This document shows, piece by piece, positions 1 through 7,834 of a DNA stretch of 64,000 nt; position 1 is the stretch's first letter; every line of letters begins with the position of its first letter. The stretch comes from Bacillus haynesii. GTDB taxonomy: Bacteria; Bacillota; Bacilli; Bacillales; Bacillaceae. Location: assembly GCF_001969855.1 (NCBI RefSeq), contig NZ_MRBL01000003.1, positions 1 to 64,000 on the forward strand, written 5' to 3'. A program made the position numbers and the translations under genes. The notes under the pieces were generated by a model. The model saw nothing but the letters and a program-made list of their open reading frames with translations. It was not told where the DNA came from and ran no database searches.

Positions 1-156
1 CCCTTTTGAAGAATAAAGGGGGGCAACTTTTTCATAAATAAAAGAAAAGTCCATGGCTTCTTCTATTTTCCTGACCAGATGATCTTCCGGGACAAGTTCA
101 CTTAAGGCAAAGACTTCAAGCTGTTCGCGCTGATCTTTAGAGTGCTTAGACAACAT
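1..156 (-). CDS. IS1182-type transposase, N-terminal part only (runs off the window)
   Basis: The complement of positions 156 to 1 reads 52 open codons from an ATG preceded by GGAGGTTTTTCC, a good ribosome binding site. The peptide begins MLSKHSKDQREQLEVFALSE and continues with LVPEDHLVRKIEEAMDFSF. I recognise this as the N-terminus of DDE transposases of the IS1182 group, which catalyse cut-and-paste or copy-out transposition. The rest lies outside the window, so I cannot say whether the element is intact. It sits about 120 bp past the 3' end of tagU, where B. subtilis has cell wall precursor genes. Family assignment is from memory of the conserved N-terminal motif. Confidence 0.7.
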   Translation of the reverse strand, partial: MLSKHSKDQREQLEVFALSELVPEDHLVRKIEEAMDFSFIYEKVAPLYSSKG

Positions 157-202
157 GGAAAAACCTCCAAAAACTAGATTTCACTCACATTTTAACAAAA
201 AA

Positions 203-245
203 AGCTTGTCGATCAAGCCACTTTTTGTGGCTTTGTCGACAAGCT
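203..245. repeat. Perfect nested inverted repeat near the IS end
   Basis: AGCTTGTCGA at 203-212 pairs exactly with TCGACAAGCT at 236-245. Inside it AAGCCAC (215-221) pairs with GTGGCTT (227-233) around a TTTTT loop. It lies upstream of the transposase start and between the transposase and tagU, so it may be the terminal or subterminal repeat of the IS, or a hairpin that shields the transposase from outside transcription. The other IS end is not in the window, so the exact boundary cannot be fixed. Confidence 0.55.
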
Positions 246-247
246 GA

Positions 248-274
248 AAGCTTCCTTTTCAGGAAGCTTTTTTT
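248..274 (+). terminator. Intrinsic terminator-like hairpin downstream of tagU
   Basis: AAGCTTCC (248-255), a six-base loop, then GGAAGCTT (262-269) and a T run. The T run is on the + strand; in the tagU direction (minus) the hairpin is followed by TTCAG, so it is a poor terminator there. It may stop transcription running toward tagU from the IS side. Confidence 0.5.
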
Positions 275-1193
275 ATTTATTAAGGCTTTCTTTCAGTTCG
301 GCGGTAATGTCGGACAGGGAACTTTCGTCGGCTTTGTAATAATAGATTCCGTTGATTTTTGTGCCGTCGCCTTTCAGCTCATGCTGGATGACTTTTGAGC
401 GGGCTTCTTTATAGCCGGATTGGATATCCCACATATCGTCAAACGTGAGATTTGTTTTAACGTTGTTTTCGATCACTTTGAACATATCTCCGAATTTCGT
501 GATGGACGATATATTGGCGCCTTTATTAATGATTCCTTCAATGACCTGACGCTGCCTGTTCTGACGACCGAAATCGCCGTTCGGGTCCTCTTTCCTCATT
601 CTCGTATAAGCGAGCGCTTCTTTTCCGCTCAGGGTAATCTCGCCTTTGCCGAATGAATATCCGTCATAGTTGAAAGCGAATGTACTGTTCACGGTAATGC
701 CGCCGAGCGTATCTACGACATCCCTGAAGCTTTCCATATTGACTTTGATAAAGTAGTCGACAGGAACATCGAGGAAGTTCTCAACCGTGTCTACCGTCAT
801 CTGAACACCGCCGAAAGCGTATGAATGGTTGATTTTATCCAATGTGCCTTTGCCGATAATTTCAGTATACGTATCCCGAGGGATGCTGACCATTTCAGTC
901 GTTTTCGTTTTCGGATTCACCGTCATATAGATGAGGGAGTCTGCGCGCCCCTTATCTCCTTTGCGTTCGTCAACACCCATGAGCAATACGGAAAACGGGT
1001 CATGGTTATCAATGTCAACAGCTGAATCGCGTTTTTTTGATTTGTTAATATTTTCATGAATGTTCGCTACAGTAGATGCCGCTTTATGCCATAAGTAATA
1101 GGCGTAACTGCCTGTGCTGAGAACGAAAATGCCAATCAAAGCGATAATGATATATAGAATTTTTTTCTTTTTCTTCCTCTTTTCAGCTCTCAT
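273..1193 (-). CDS. tagU: LytR-CpsA-Psr family wall polymer ligase TagU (LytR)
   Basis: 306 aa, the usual length for TagU. A basic N-terminus (RAEKRKKKKK) precedes one membrane segment at about residues 12-32, so the catalytic domain is outside the cell. The LCP domain carries PFSVLLMGVDERKGDKGRAD, VSIPRDT and YTRMRKEDPNGDFGRQNRQ, which contain the conserved arginines and aspartates that hold the polyprenyl-pyrophosphate. LCP enzymes transfer wall teichoic or teichuronic acid from the lipid carrier to peptidoglycan. It is divergent from lytABC, as in B. subtilis, where the lytR product also lowers lyt expression. A second family member, tagV, is at 18374-19450. Confidence 0.95.
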   Translation of the reverse strand: MRAEKRKKKKKILYIIIALIGIFVLSTGSYAYYLWHKAASTVANIHENINKSKKRDSAVDIDNHDPFSVLLMGVDERKGDKGRADSLIYMTVNPKTKTTEMVSIPRDTYTEIIGKGTLDKINHSYAFGGVQMTVDTVENFLDVPVDYFIKVNMESFRDVVDTLGGITVNSTFAFNYDGYSFGKGEITLSGKEALAYTRMRKEDPNGDFGRQNRQRQVIEGIINKGANISSITKFGDMFKVIENNVKTNLTFDDMWDIQSGYKEARSKVIQHELKGDGTKINGIYYYKADESSLSDITAELKESLNK

Positions 1194-1223
1194 ATAGCCC
1201 TCACCTTTTAATAGTCTACTTTG

Positions 1224-1252
1224 ATTATAAGTTTCTTAAAATTCGAAAACAA
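1224..1252 (-). promoter_or_regulatory. Probable sigma-A promoter of tagU
   Basis: On the minus strand TTGTTT (complement of 1247-1252), a 17-bp spacer and a perfect TATAAT (complement of 1224-1229). Transcription would start about 20-25 bp before the tagU ATG. Confidence 0.55.
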
Positions 1253-1337
1253 CAAAAATTTATACGTGTCCTTTTGGATAGACGAAATCCTTAGAAAAAT
1301 GTTTCAAAAAAACCAATCAATCTGCAAAATTTTTCGC

Positions 1338-1343
1338 TATAAT
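1338..1343 (+). promoter_or_regulatory. Candidate -10 element of the lytABC promoter
   Basis: A perfect TATAAT lies 47 bp before the lytA ATG. No TTGACA-like -35 is found at 16-18 bp. In B. subtilis this operon has overlapping sigma-A and sigma-D promoters; here a sigma-D reading (TCAA, 15 bp, GCTATAAT at 1336-1343) matches only loosely. Confidence 0.4.
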
Positions 1344-1390
1344 TAAAGAATCTGTTGGAATTTGTCGATAAAAAGGGAGAGGTGAAGAAG

Positions 1391-1711
1391 ATGAAAAAAC
1401 TCATAGTTCTAACATTATCAATGCTGCTTTTGTTGTCAGCCTGCGGTACTTCGGGCCAATCGGAGGACAAGTCAAGCTCAGACAATAAAAATGCGGCATC
1501 TGAAGAAACCATAACTAAAGAAGGTTCATTTGCAGGATTGGCTGACAGCCACACAATTGCGGTGAACATCGATGGCAAAGAAACAACGCTTCAAGTCGGT
1601 GAAGATCTTCAAGACAAAGTCAATTCCATTGAAGAAGGCAAAAAAGTCGAAGTCCAATATACAAAAGGCGAAAATGGCGTTTTGGAGCTGAAAAGCATCG
1701 AAACAAAATAA
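1391..1711 (+). CDS. lytA: LytA, membrane lipoprotein of the amidase operon
   Basis: 106 aa starting at ATG 1391, after GGGAGAGGTG. An upstream in-frame ATG at 1355 would put residues before the signal peptide and lacks a ribosome site. Residues 1-17 form a lipoprotein signal ending LLLLSAC, so Cys is modified and the protein is anchored on the outer membrane face. The mature part is acidic and Lys-rich with no catalytic motif. In B. subtilis LytA is a small acidic lipoprotein needed for secretion of LytB and LytC; that function is inferred from position and similarity. It is first in lytA-lytB-lytC, 29 bp before lytB. Confidence 0.85.
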   Translation: MKKLIVLTLSMLLLLSACGTSGQSEDKSSSDNKNAASEETITKEGSFAGLADSHTIAVNIDGKETTLQVGEDLQDKVNSIEEGKKVEVQYTKGENGVLELKSIETK

Positions 1712-1740
1712 AGAGCTGAATCAAGGGGGTTCATAACGTT

Positions 1741-3885
1741 TTGAAAAAGATGAAGCTTCTGCTTCTGTCGTCAGTAACTGCTGCAGCTCTGATGTTTACG
1801 CAATCTGCCCAGGCTGCCGACAAAACTATTTCGGTAAAGTTAAGCAATTATTTGGGCAATAAATCAAGCGTTGATGTCAGCGTTACCGGGGCATACGAAA
1901 TTCCGGGCTCGGGAATCGCCGCGACAGAGCGGTACGGCGGGGCTACCCGCTTCGATGTGGCAAACAATGTCGCATCTGTCGGATGGACGAACCCGAGCAC
2001 TGTCGTGATTGTCAACCGGGACGCTTTTGCGGACGCACTTTCTGCATCTCCGCTTGCAAAGAAGTACGATGCGCCGATTCTATTAACAGATGCGGGTACG
2101 CTCACGGCGAAAACCGAAACTCAAATTGCCAAGATGAAGCCTGATAACATCTTAATTATCGGGGGAACAACGAGCGTTTCCAAAAATGTTGAAAACACGC
2201 TGAAAAAGTATGGGGCAATTGACCGCATCGGCGGCGCCAACCGCTATGATGTCTCCAAAAACATCGCGAGCCGGATGGGGTCCTACAGCCAGGCGATTGT
2301 TGCCACCGGCCTAGTCTTCTCCGACGCTCTGTCGATCGCGCCTTATGCGGCAATGAACGGTTATCCGATACTGCTCTCAGGGAATAATACGATTCGAAGC
2401 GATTACAATATTCCGAGCAAGGTTACGATCGTCGGCGGTCCGTTGAGTGTCAGCACAGGTGTTGAAAACACATTAAAGAAAAAAGCGGCTGTTACCCGCA
2501 TCGGCGGAGCGAACAGATACGAAGTGTCGGCGAATATTGTCAACACGCTTAACATGAACGCATCAAAGGTTTTCATGTCTAACGGAACGACGTTTGCGGA
2601 TGCGCTGGCCGGTTCCGTCCTTGCAGCCAAACAAAAGCATCCTTTGCTGCTTGTCCAAGCGGGCAGCCTGCCGACTCCTGTTGCAGATGTAGTCGCGAAA
2701 AAAGGAACCCAGTCTTTTGCTTTGCTTGGAGGGACCACCTCGATCACGGATTCATTGAAAAATAGTCTGGCAGATATGCTTACCGGAGACGGATACTCTG
2801 TTAATCTATCGAGCGGAAAGCTTGTGCTCTATAAAAATAATAAAGCTGTCAAAACGCTTGGAACATCATTTACGGCATCACCTAAAAAATATTCGACGTC
2901 AAATTCCATCAGTATCAACGGAAGGCCTTATCTGGGCAAAATGAAGTTTACGATTGAATCAAGCAAATATGTTCGTCCGATAAACGAAAACATTCCGTTC
3001 GAAGATTATTTAAAAGGTGTTGTGCCGCACGAAATGCCGGCAAGCTGGCAGACGGAAGCGTTAAAAGCCCAAGCGGTGGCGGCGAGAACGTATTCGGTCG
3101 GTTCCGCAGGAAAAGTAGTGGCCGATACGCAAGCGTTTCAGGTTTACGGCGGATACGACTGGAATTCGAAGACATCCAGCGTTGTAAATGCCACAAAAGG
3201 ACAAGTTTTAAAACATAACGGCAATTTAATTTCGGCCGTTTACTCATCAAGCAACGGGGGATATACCGAAGCAAGCGCAGAGGTATGGGGCGGCAATGTT
3301 CCATATTTAATCGCTAAAGCGGATACATATGACCCGAAAAACAGCTGGTCGATGTCTTTGAATAAAACGCAGATCAATACCAGCGGCTTAAACCTAAAGA
3401 GCCCTGGCACATGGTGGAATACGACTAACGAAACGAATTCCGCCTATTTATCGGGACTGAAAAGCTGGTTTATTACCAATAAATATCCTAGTGCAGAATC
3501 CATTAAGATCACGAAAATCTCAAGCCTGACCCTGAGCAGCGCGAAAACTGCCGGTCAGCGGCCGAAAACAGCAGAGGTGAAGTTTTCTTACTTTGTCAAA
3601 GAAAAATCAAATGGCTATGTTCTGTCAAACGGAAGTCTCTCAGAAAAAACAGCGACGATTTCCGTGACGACGACTCAATTAAGAACGATGCTGGGCGGCA
3701 TGAATATGAAGAGCACGTATGCTTCTGTATCCAACAATACGAACGCTTTTAGTCTCAGCGGTAAAGGATTCGGCCACGGTATCGGCATGAGTCAGTACGG
3801 AGCAAATGCCAGAGCTGCTGCTGGGCATGATTACAAGAAGATTTTAAGTTTCTATTATCCAAATACGACTCTATCAAGCTATTAA
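1741..3885 (+). CDS. lytB: LytB, SpoIID-domain modifier of the LytC amidase
   Basis: 714 aa from a TTG start after AAGGGGGTT. A signal peptide ends at about AQAADK (residue 26). Three cell-wall-binding type 2 repeats follow (about residues 60-345), each with the RYGGATRFDVANN / RIGGANRYEVS signature and an ILIIGGT-type strand. A SpoIID/LytB domain covers about 385-710, with PFEDYLKGVVPHEMPASW, AQAVAARTYS and the terminal GFGHGIGMSQYGA motif. LytB is the modifier (enhancer) of amidase LytC. SpoIID relatives cut denuded glycan strands, so lytic activity is possible. The wall-binding repeats match those of LytC, suggesting both bind the same wall polymer. Confidence 0.95.
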   Translation: MKKMKLLLLSSVTAAALMFTQSAQAADKTISVKLSNYLGNKSSVDVSVTGAYEIPGSGIAATERYGGATRFDVANNVASVGWTNPSTVVIVNRDAFADALSASPLAKKYDAPILLTDAGTLTAKTETQIAKMKPDNILIIGGTTSVSKNVENTLKKYGAIDRIGGANRYDVSKNIASRMGSYSQAIVATGLVFSDALSIAPYAAMNGYPILLSGNNTIRSDYNIPSKVTIVGGPLSVSTGVENTLKKKAAVTRIGGANRYEVSANIVNTLNMNASKVFMSNGTTFADALAGSVLAAKQKHPLLLVQAGSLPTPVADVVAKKGTQSFALLGGTTSITDSLKNSLADMLTGDGYSVNLSSGKLVLYKNNKAVKTLGTSFTASPKKYSTSNSISINGRPYLGKMKFTIESSKYVRPINENIPFEDYLKGVVPHEMPASWQTEALKAQAVAARTYSVGSAGKVVADTQAFQVYGGYDWNSKTSSVVNATKGQVLKHNGNLISAVYSSSNGGYTEASAEVWGGNVPYLIAKADTYDPKNSWSMSLNKTQINTSGLNLKSPGTWWNTTNETNSAYLSGLKSWFITNKYPSAESIKITKISSLTLSSAKTAGQRPKTAEVKFSYFVKEKSNGYVLSNGSLSEKTATISVTTTQLRTMLGGMNMKSTYASVSNNTNAFSLSGKGFGHGIGMSQYGANARAAAGHDYKKILSFYYPNTTLSSY

Positions 3886-3893
3886 TAGAGTTA

Positions 3894-3923
3894 GAACAGG
3901 AGGCAGCAGTGCCTCCTCTGTTC
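3894..3923 (+). other. Stem-loop between lytB and lytC
   Basis: GAACAGGAGGCA (3894-3905), loop GCAG, then TGCCTCCTCTGTTC (3910-3923), with one 2-nt bulge. No T run follows, so it looks like an mRNA stability or processing hairpin rather than a terminator. It separates the lytB stop from the lytC ribosome site. Confidence 0.5.
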
Positions 3924-3969
3924 ATGTTCAGGGGAAAACATAACATTTACATTTTTGGAGGTTATTTTT

Positions 3970-5457
3970 TTGAGGGTTTTTCTTAAAGCTGTACCTATGT
4001 TGTTGTTAGGGTTCTTTTTGTTTATACCTAATGTATTTGCAGCCAACTCTGTCACAAGATTAGACGGTGCAAACCGTTATGATGTCGCGGTGAATGTTTC
4101 CAAGCAGGGATGGACAAGTGCAAGCACTGTCATTGTTGCAAATGGAAAGGCATATGCCGACGTCCTTTCAGCGACTCCATTTGCTTATCGAAACAACGCG
4201 CCTTTCCTATTAACAGAAGCGTCCAAATTGCCAACAGCCACTAAAAATCGAATCAGTCAGTTAAAACCTAGCAAAGTGATCGTAATCGGCGGAACCGTCA
4301 GCGTTCAAAACGGCGTCGTAAGCGAGATTAAAAAACTTGGTGTGTCATCTGTCGAACGCATCGGCGGAGCAAATCGCTACGAGGTAGCGGCAAATATTGC
4401 GAATAAGCTGCCGAAAAATTCAAAAGCTGTCATCGCCAACGGAACGGCGTATGCTGACAGCCTTGCGATCGGCGCATATGCCGCGAGAAACGGCATCCCG
4501 ATCCTTTTAACATCGTCCAATTCGATACCGACAGCGACAAAAAATGCGATGAAGAGCAAAGGAACAACATCAACCATTGTCGTAGGTGGTGAGGTCAGCA
4601 TCTCCAGCAGCGTATACAAACAGCTTGCTTCTCCGACGCGGATCGGCGGCAGCAACCGCTATGAAGTCGCGGCCAATGTCGTCAAGAAATACTATTCTTC
4701 TGCCAAGAGCGCAATTATAAGCAACGGCTATGCGTATGCCGACGGATTAACAGGATCTGTTCTGGCGGCTAAACAAAACCGCCCGATGATGTTCACGAAT
4801 GCATCATCTTTGCCGACACCGACAAGAGAAGTAATCGGGTCTAAAAACATGACGACGTTTACCGTGCTCGGCGGAACGGTGTCTCTTCAATCGAATGTCG
4901 TGTCACAGCTGAAGAATCCGATCGTCGGCAAAAAAATCTTCATTGATGCAGGGCACGGAGGTACAGACAGCGGTGCTGTCGGCAACGGTTTATATGAGAA
5001 AAAAGTGAACCTTGATGTCGCAAAATTAATTAATACGAAACTATCAAACGGCGGTGCGCTGCCAATTATGGCGAGAACGAACGACACTTACCTGACGCTC
5101 GCACAGCGCGTGTCAAAAGCGCAGTCAAATCATGCGGATTTGTTTGTCAGCATCCATGCAAACTCGGCAACGCCTGCTGCTTCCGGAACAGAAACCTACT
5201 ATTATACAACATATGAATCTGCCAACAGCAAAAGGCTGGCAACCGAGATTCAAAACCGTCTCTATGTTGCATTGAATACGAAAAACCGCGGTGTAAAAAT
5301 CGGCAACTTCCATGTCATCAGGGAATCAAAAATGCCAAGCAGCCTTGTTGAACTTGCGTTTATCAGTAATGTAAGCGATGCGACAAAACTGAAAAGCTCG
5401 ACTTACAAAGAAAAAGGCGCTAAAGCGATTTATGACGGAATCGTTGCTTACTATTAA
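3970..5457 (+). CDS. lytC: LytC, major N-acetylmuramoyl-L-alanine amidase
   Basis: 495 aa from TTG 3970, which lies 9 bp after TTGGAGG. A TTG at 3955 overlaps that ribosome site and was not chosen. The length is one residue short of the B. subtilis protein. Signal peptide to about FAANS, then three type 2 wall-binding repeats (about 28-315), then an Amidase_3 domain (320-493). That domain shows the zinc ligands and catalytic residues: DAGHGG, Glu in YEKKVNLDV, SIHANS, and the late Glu in LVELAFISN. It cuts the bond between N-acetylmuramate and L-Ala, giving cell separation, wall turnover and support of motility. Last gene of lytABC. Confidence 0.96.
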   Translation: MRVFLKAVPMLLLGFFLFIPNVFAANSVTRLDGANRYDVAVNVSKQGWTSASTVIVANGKAYADVLSATPFAYRNNAPFLLTEASKLPTATKNRISQLKPSKVIVIGGTVSVQNGVVSEIKKLGVSSVERIGGANRYEVAANIANKLPKNSKAVIANGTAYADSLAIGAYAARNGIPILLTSSNSIPTATKNAMKSKGTTSTIVVGGEVSISSSVYKQLASPTRIGGSNRYEVAANVVKKYYSSAKSAIISNGYAYADGLTGSVLAAKQNRPMMFTNASSLPTPTREVIGSKNMTTFTVLGGTVSLQSNVVSQLKNPIVGKKIFIDAGHGGTDSGAVGNGLYEKKVNLDVAKLINTKLSNGGALPIMARTNDTYLTLAQRVSKAQSNHADLFVSIHANSATPAASGTETYYYTTYESANSKRLATEIQNRLYVALNTKNRGVKIGNFHVIRESKMPSSLVELAFISNVSDATKLKSSTYKEKGAKAIYDGIVAYY

Positions 5458-5571
5458 AATATAAACAGAAAACTCGTTTTTCGGAAAAATTGCCTATGCT
5501 GCCTTTGTTTTGTCTTTATAATATAGTATGATATTTTTGTTGAATTTAAAGACAAAACGGAGGCGGTGCAT

Positions 5572-5644
5572 TTTTAACAAAAAATCAACGAATTTACTAA
5601 TTTTAATAACTCCTTTACATTGTGTTTACGTTCGTATGCTACAC
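5572..5644 (+). promoter_or_regulatory. Candidate PhoP box array and promoter of the tua operon
   Basis: TTAACA-like hexamers repeat on one face of the helix: TTAACA 5574, TCAACG 5585, TTAATA 5603, TTTACA 5614 and TTTACG 5625, the steps being 11 bp (5574/5585 and 5603/5614/5625). A -10-like TATGCT is at 5635-5640. PhoP of B. subtilis binds repeated TT(A/C/T)ACA boxes and activates tuaA under phosphate starvation. That this array is bound by PhoP is inference. Confidence 0.6.
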
Positions 5645-5689
5645 TGACGAATAGATCAAACAGTAACATACTAATCGAGGTGTATGCTA

Positions 5690-6349
5690 GTGAGTATCGA
5701 CAAAAGTTTAAGAATGTACAATGAATATTCAAGCCAGCAAACTTATTCCTGTGCTCTATCTAAAAAAGCAGTACGTTATTTATATATGAAACGGATCATG
5801 GATATCGTCCTTTCGCTGACTGGGCTCGCTCTTACACTGCCGTTTATTCTGCTGTTTTGTATATTAATCTGTATCGAAACACCGGGTTCCCCGTTATACC
5901 GGCAGGAACGCGTCGGAAAAGACGGGAAGCATTTTAAGGTGATCAAACTGCGTTCTATGAGAATTGACGCAGAAAAATCCGGTGCGAAATGGGCTCAGAA
6001 GGATGATCCGCGTATCACTGCAGTCGGGTCTTTTATAAGAAGAACAAGAATCGATGAACTTCCGCAGTTGATCAATGTGCTGGCCGGAGACATGAGCATT
6101 GTAGGGCCAAGGCCTGAAAGACCGATGTTTACCGCTCAGTTTCACCACGAAATTCCTGGATTTAAAAACCGCTTAATCGTTAAGCCGGGTTTAACGGGAC
6201 TTGCGCAGGTGAACGGAGGCTATGATATCAGTCCGAGAGAAAAATTGGTGCACGATCTGTATTACATTCGGAATTTAACATTTCTGCTCGATTTGAAGGT
6301 TATGCTGAAAACGATTAAAGTAGTATTGACTGGCGAAGGAGCCAGATAA
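5690..6349 (+). CDS. tuaA: TuaA, initiating sugar-1-phosphate transferase of teichuronic acid synthesis
   Basis: 219 aa if started at GTG 5690, which is 9 bp after CGAGG. An ATG two codons upstream (5684) is too close to that site but possible. A membrane segment at about residues 30-55 (DIVLSLTGLALTLPFILLF) precedes the bacterial sugar transferase domain with SPLYRQERVGKDGKHFKVIK, RRTRIDELPQLINVLAGDMS and VGPRPERP. The family moves a hexosamine-1-phosphate from a UDP-sugar to undecaprenyl phosphate, the first lipid-linked step. It opens a same-strand operon that runs to tuaH. Confidence 0.93.
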   Translation: MSIDKSLRMYNEYSSQQTYSCALSKKAVRYLYMKRIMDIVLSLTGLALTLPFILLFCILICIETPGSPLYRQERVGKDGKHFKVIKLRSMRIDAEKSGAKWAQKDDPRITAVGSFIRRTRIDELPQLINVLAGDMSIVGPRPERPMFTAQFHHEIPGFKNRLIVKPGLTGLAQVNGGYDISPREKLVHDLYYIRNLTFLLDLKVMLKTIKVVLTGEGAR

Positions 6350-6372
6350 TACGAGGAAGTTAGGAATATGCT

Positions 6373-7812
6373 ATGTCTACCATTACGAAACAAATATTAA
6401 GCGGTGCAAAATGGACAAGTGTTTCAACTTTGATCGTCACGGTCATTCAAATTATACAGTTTGCACTGCTCGGCAATATCATGACAATTGCCGAATTCGG
6501 TTTGGTCGGAATGCTGACCACCGTAACGATTTTCACACAAATTGTACTCGATATGGGATTCGGGGCCGCTTTAATTCAAAAGGAGAACATCAGTGAACGC
6601 CAATTATCGACCTTGTATTGGCTGAATATCCTAACGGGCATCCTTTTGTTTATCGGCCTCTTTTTCCTGAGTCCGTTCATCGCAGACTTTTATCAGCGGG
6701 ACGAACTGGTTTTTCTTGTGCGGATTTTAGCCGTCATGTTTTTAATAGCCCCGGTCGGCCAGCAGTATCAATATATGCTGCAAAAAGATCTGAAGTTTAA
6801 TGTGCTGAGCAAAATAGAAGCGGGTGTCACCGTTTTGTCATTTGTGCTCCTGCTCGTTTTAGTTTTTCTGATGGATCCGATCGTGGCCTATGCATTGTCA
6901 CAAGTTTTTCTTAATTCAGTTAAAGGCATCATGTTTTTTGCTGTATATTTAAAAAAATGGCGCCCTTCTTTCGTCTTTGCATTGGGGGAAGTGAAAGAAT
7001 TTTTCTCTTTTGGCGCGTTTCAGCTTGCCTCCAGGCTTGTTAACAGACTTGGCGCCAATATCGACATGATTTTGATCGGGCGGTTTCTCGGTGCGGAAGC
7101 ATTGGGAATCTATAACCTGGCGTATCAGATTATTACGATTCCCGTATTAAAAATCAATCCGATCGTGACACGGGTAGCGTTTCCTGTCTTCTCAAAAAAT
7201 CAAGGGGACAACCAAACGCTGCGCGAAGGCTTTTTAAATATGACAAAACTTCTCTCGCTGATTTCATTCCCGCTTCTGATCGGACTGATGACTGTTTCAG
7301 ATTTATTTGTTGAAGTCGTCTTCGGAGAAAAATGGCTGCAGGCCGTACCGGTTCTGAACATCCTCGCGATTGTCGGGCTGCTCAGGGTTCTGATGAATCC
7401 GAACGGATCAGTTTTGCTGGCGAAGGGGAGAGCAGACCTGGCATTTTATTGGGACAGCGGGATCATGCTCCTTTACGGGCTGTCTCTTTATGCGGCGGTA
7501 TTAACGAGTGATTTGACGATCACCGCTTGGACCTATGCAGCGATCAGCCTGATCAATTTCTTTATCGGCAGATGGCTTCTCAAATATGTCATCCAGCTGA
7601 AGATGGGCGAATATTTCAGAACTGTTGGAAAACCGCTGGCTTTGACACTGCTCATGGCATTGCTGGCTCTTGTCTTGAGCGTCGGCAGCAGACATCTGCT
7701 TCACGGCGCCATGCTTCAGCTGGCAGTTTCCGTCGGGATCAGCGGAATTTTTTACGGTTTTCTGGTCAGCAAGTTTTACCGGCGGGCTATGAGGGCCCAA
7801 TTAGGAAGATGA
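6373..7812 (+). CDS. tuaB: TuaB, polysaccharide flippase
   Basis: 479 aa, predominantly hydrophobic, with about 14 membrane segments. It begins STITKQILSGAKWTSVSTL and has the LGNIMTIAEFGLVGMLTTV pattern of the MATE/Wzx polysaccharide transporter superfamily. TuaB is expected to turn the lipid-linked teichuronic acid repeat from the inner to the outer face of the membrane, where TuaE polymerises it. It begins 23 bp after tuaA and has the length known in B. subtilis. Function is inferred from family and operon position. Confidence 0.92.
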   Translation: MSTITKQILSGAKWTSVSTLIVTVIQIIQFALLGNIMTIAEFGLVGMLTTVTIFTQIVLDMGFGAALIQKENISERQLSTLYWLNILTGILLFIGLFFLSPFIADFYQRDELVFLVRILAVMFLIAPVGQQYQYMLQKDLKFNVLSKIEAGVTVLSFVLLLVLVFLMDPIVAYALSQVFLNSVKGIMFFAVYLKKWRPSFVFALGEVKEFFSFGAFQLASRLVNRLGANIDMILIGRFLGAEALGIYNLAYQIITIPVLKINPIVTRVAFPVFSKNQGDNQTLREGFLNMTKLLSLISFPLLIGLMTVSDLFVEVVFGEKWLQAVPVLNILAIVGLLRVLMNPNGSVLLAKGRADLAFYWDSGIMLLYGLSLYAAVLTSDLTITAWTYAAISLINFFIGRWLLKYVIQLKMGEYFRTVGKPLALTLLMALLALVLSVGSRHLLHGAMLQLAVSVGISGIFYGFLVSKFYRRAMRAQLGR

Positions 7813-7834
7813 CAGCAGAAAGGGCGTTTCATCA

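Noticed and set aside
1355-1380. TAAA-N16-GTCGATAA as a sigma-D promoter for lytA
   Set aside because: The -10 would be so close to the lytA ATG that the transcript would begin inside the ribosome site.
1741-5457. Repeated GGANRYEVSANI-type DNA stretches as a recombination repeat or CRISPR
   Set aside because: They are protein-level wall-binding repeats of LytB and LytC, not direct DNA repeats with spacers. No CRISPR array was seen anywhere.
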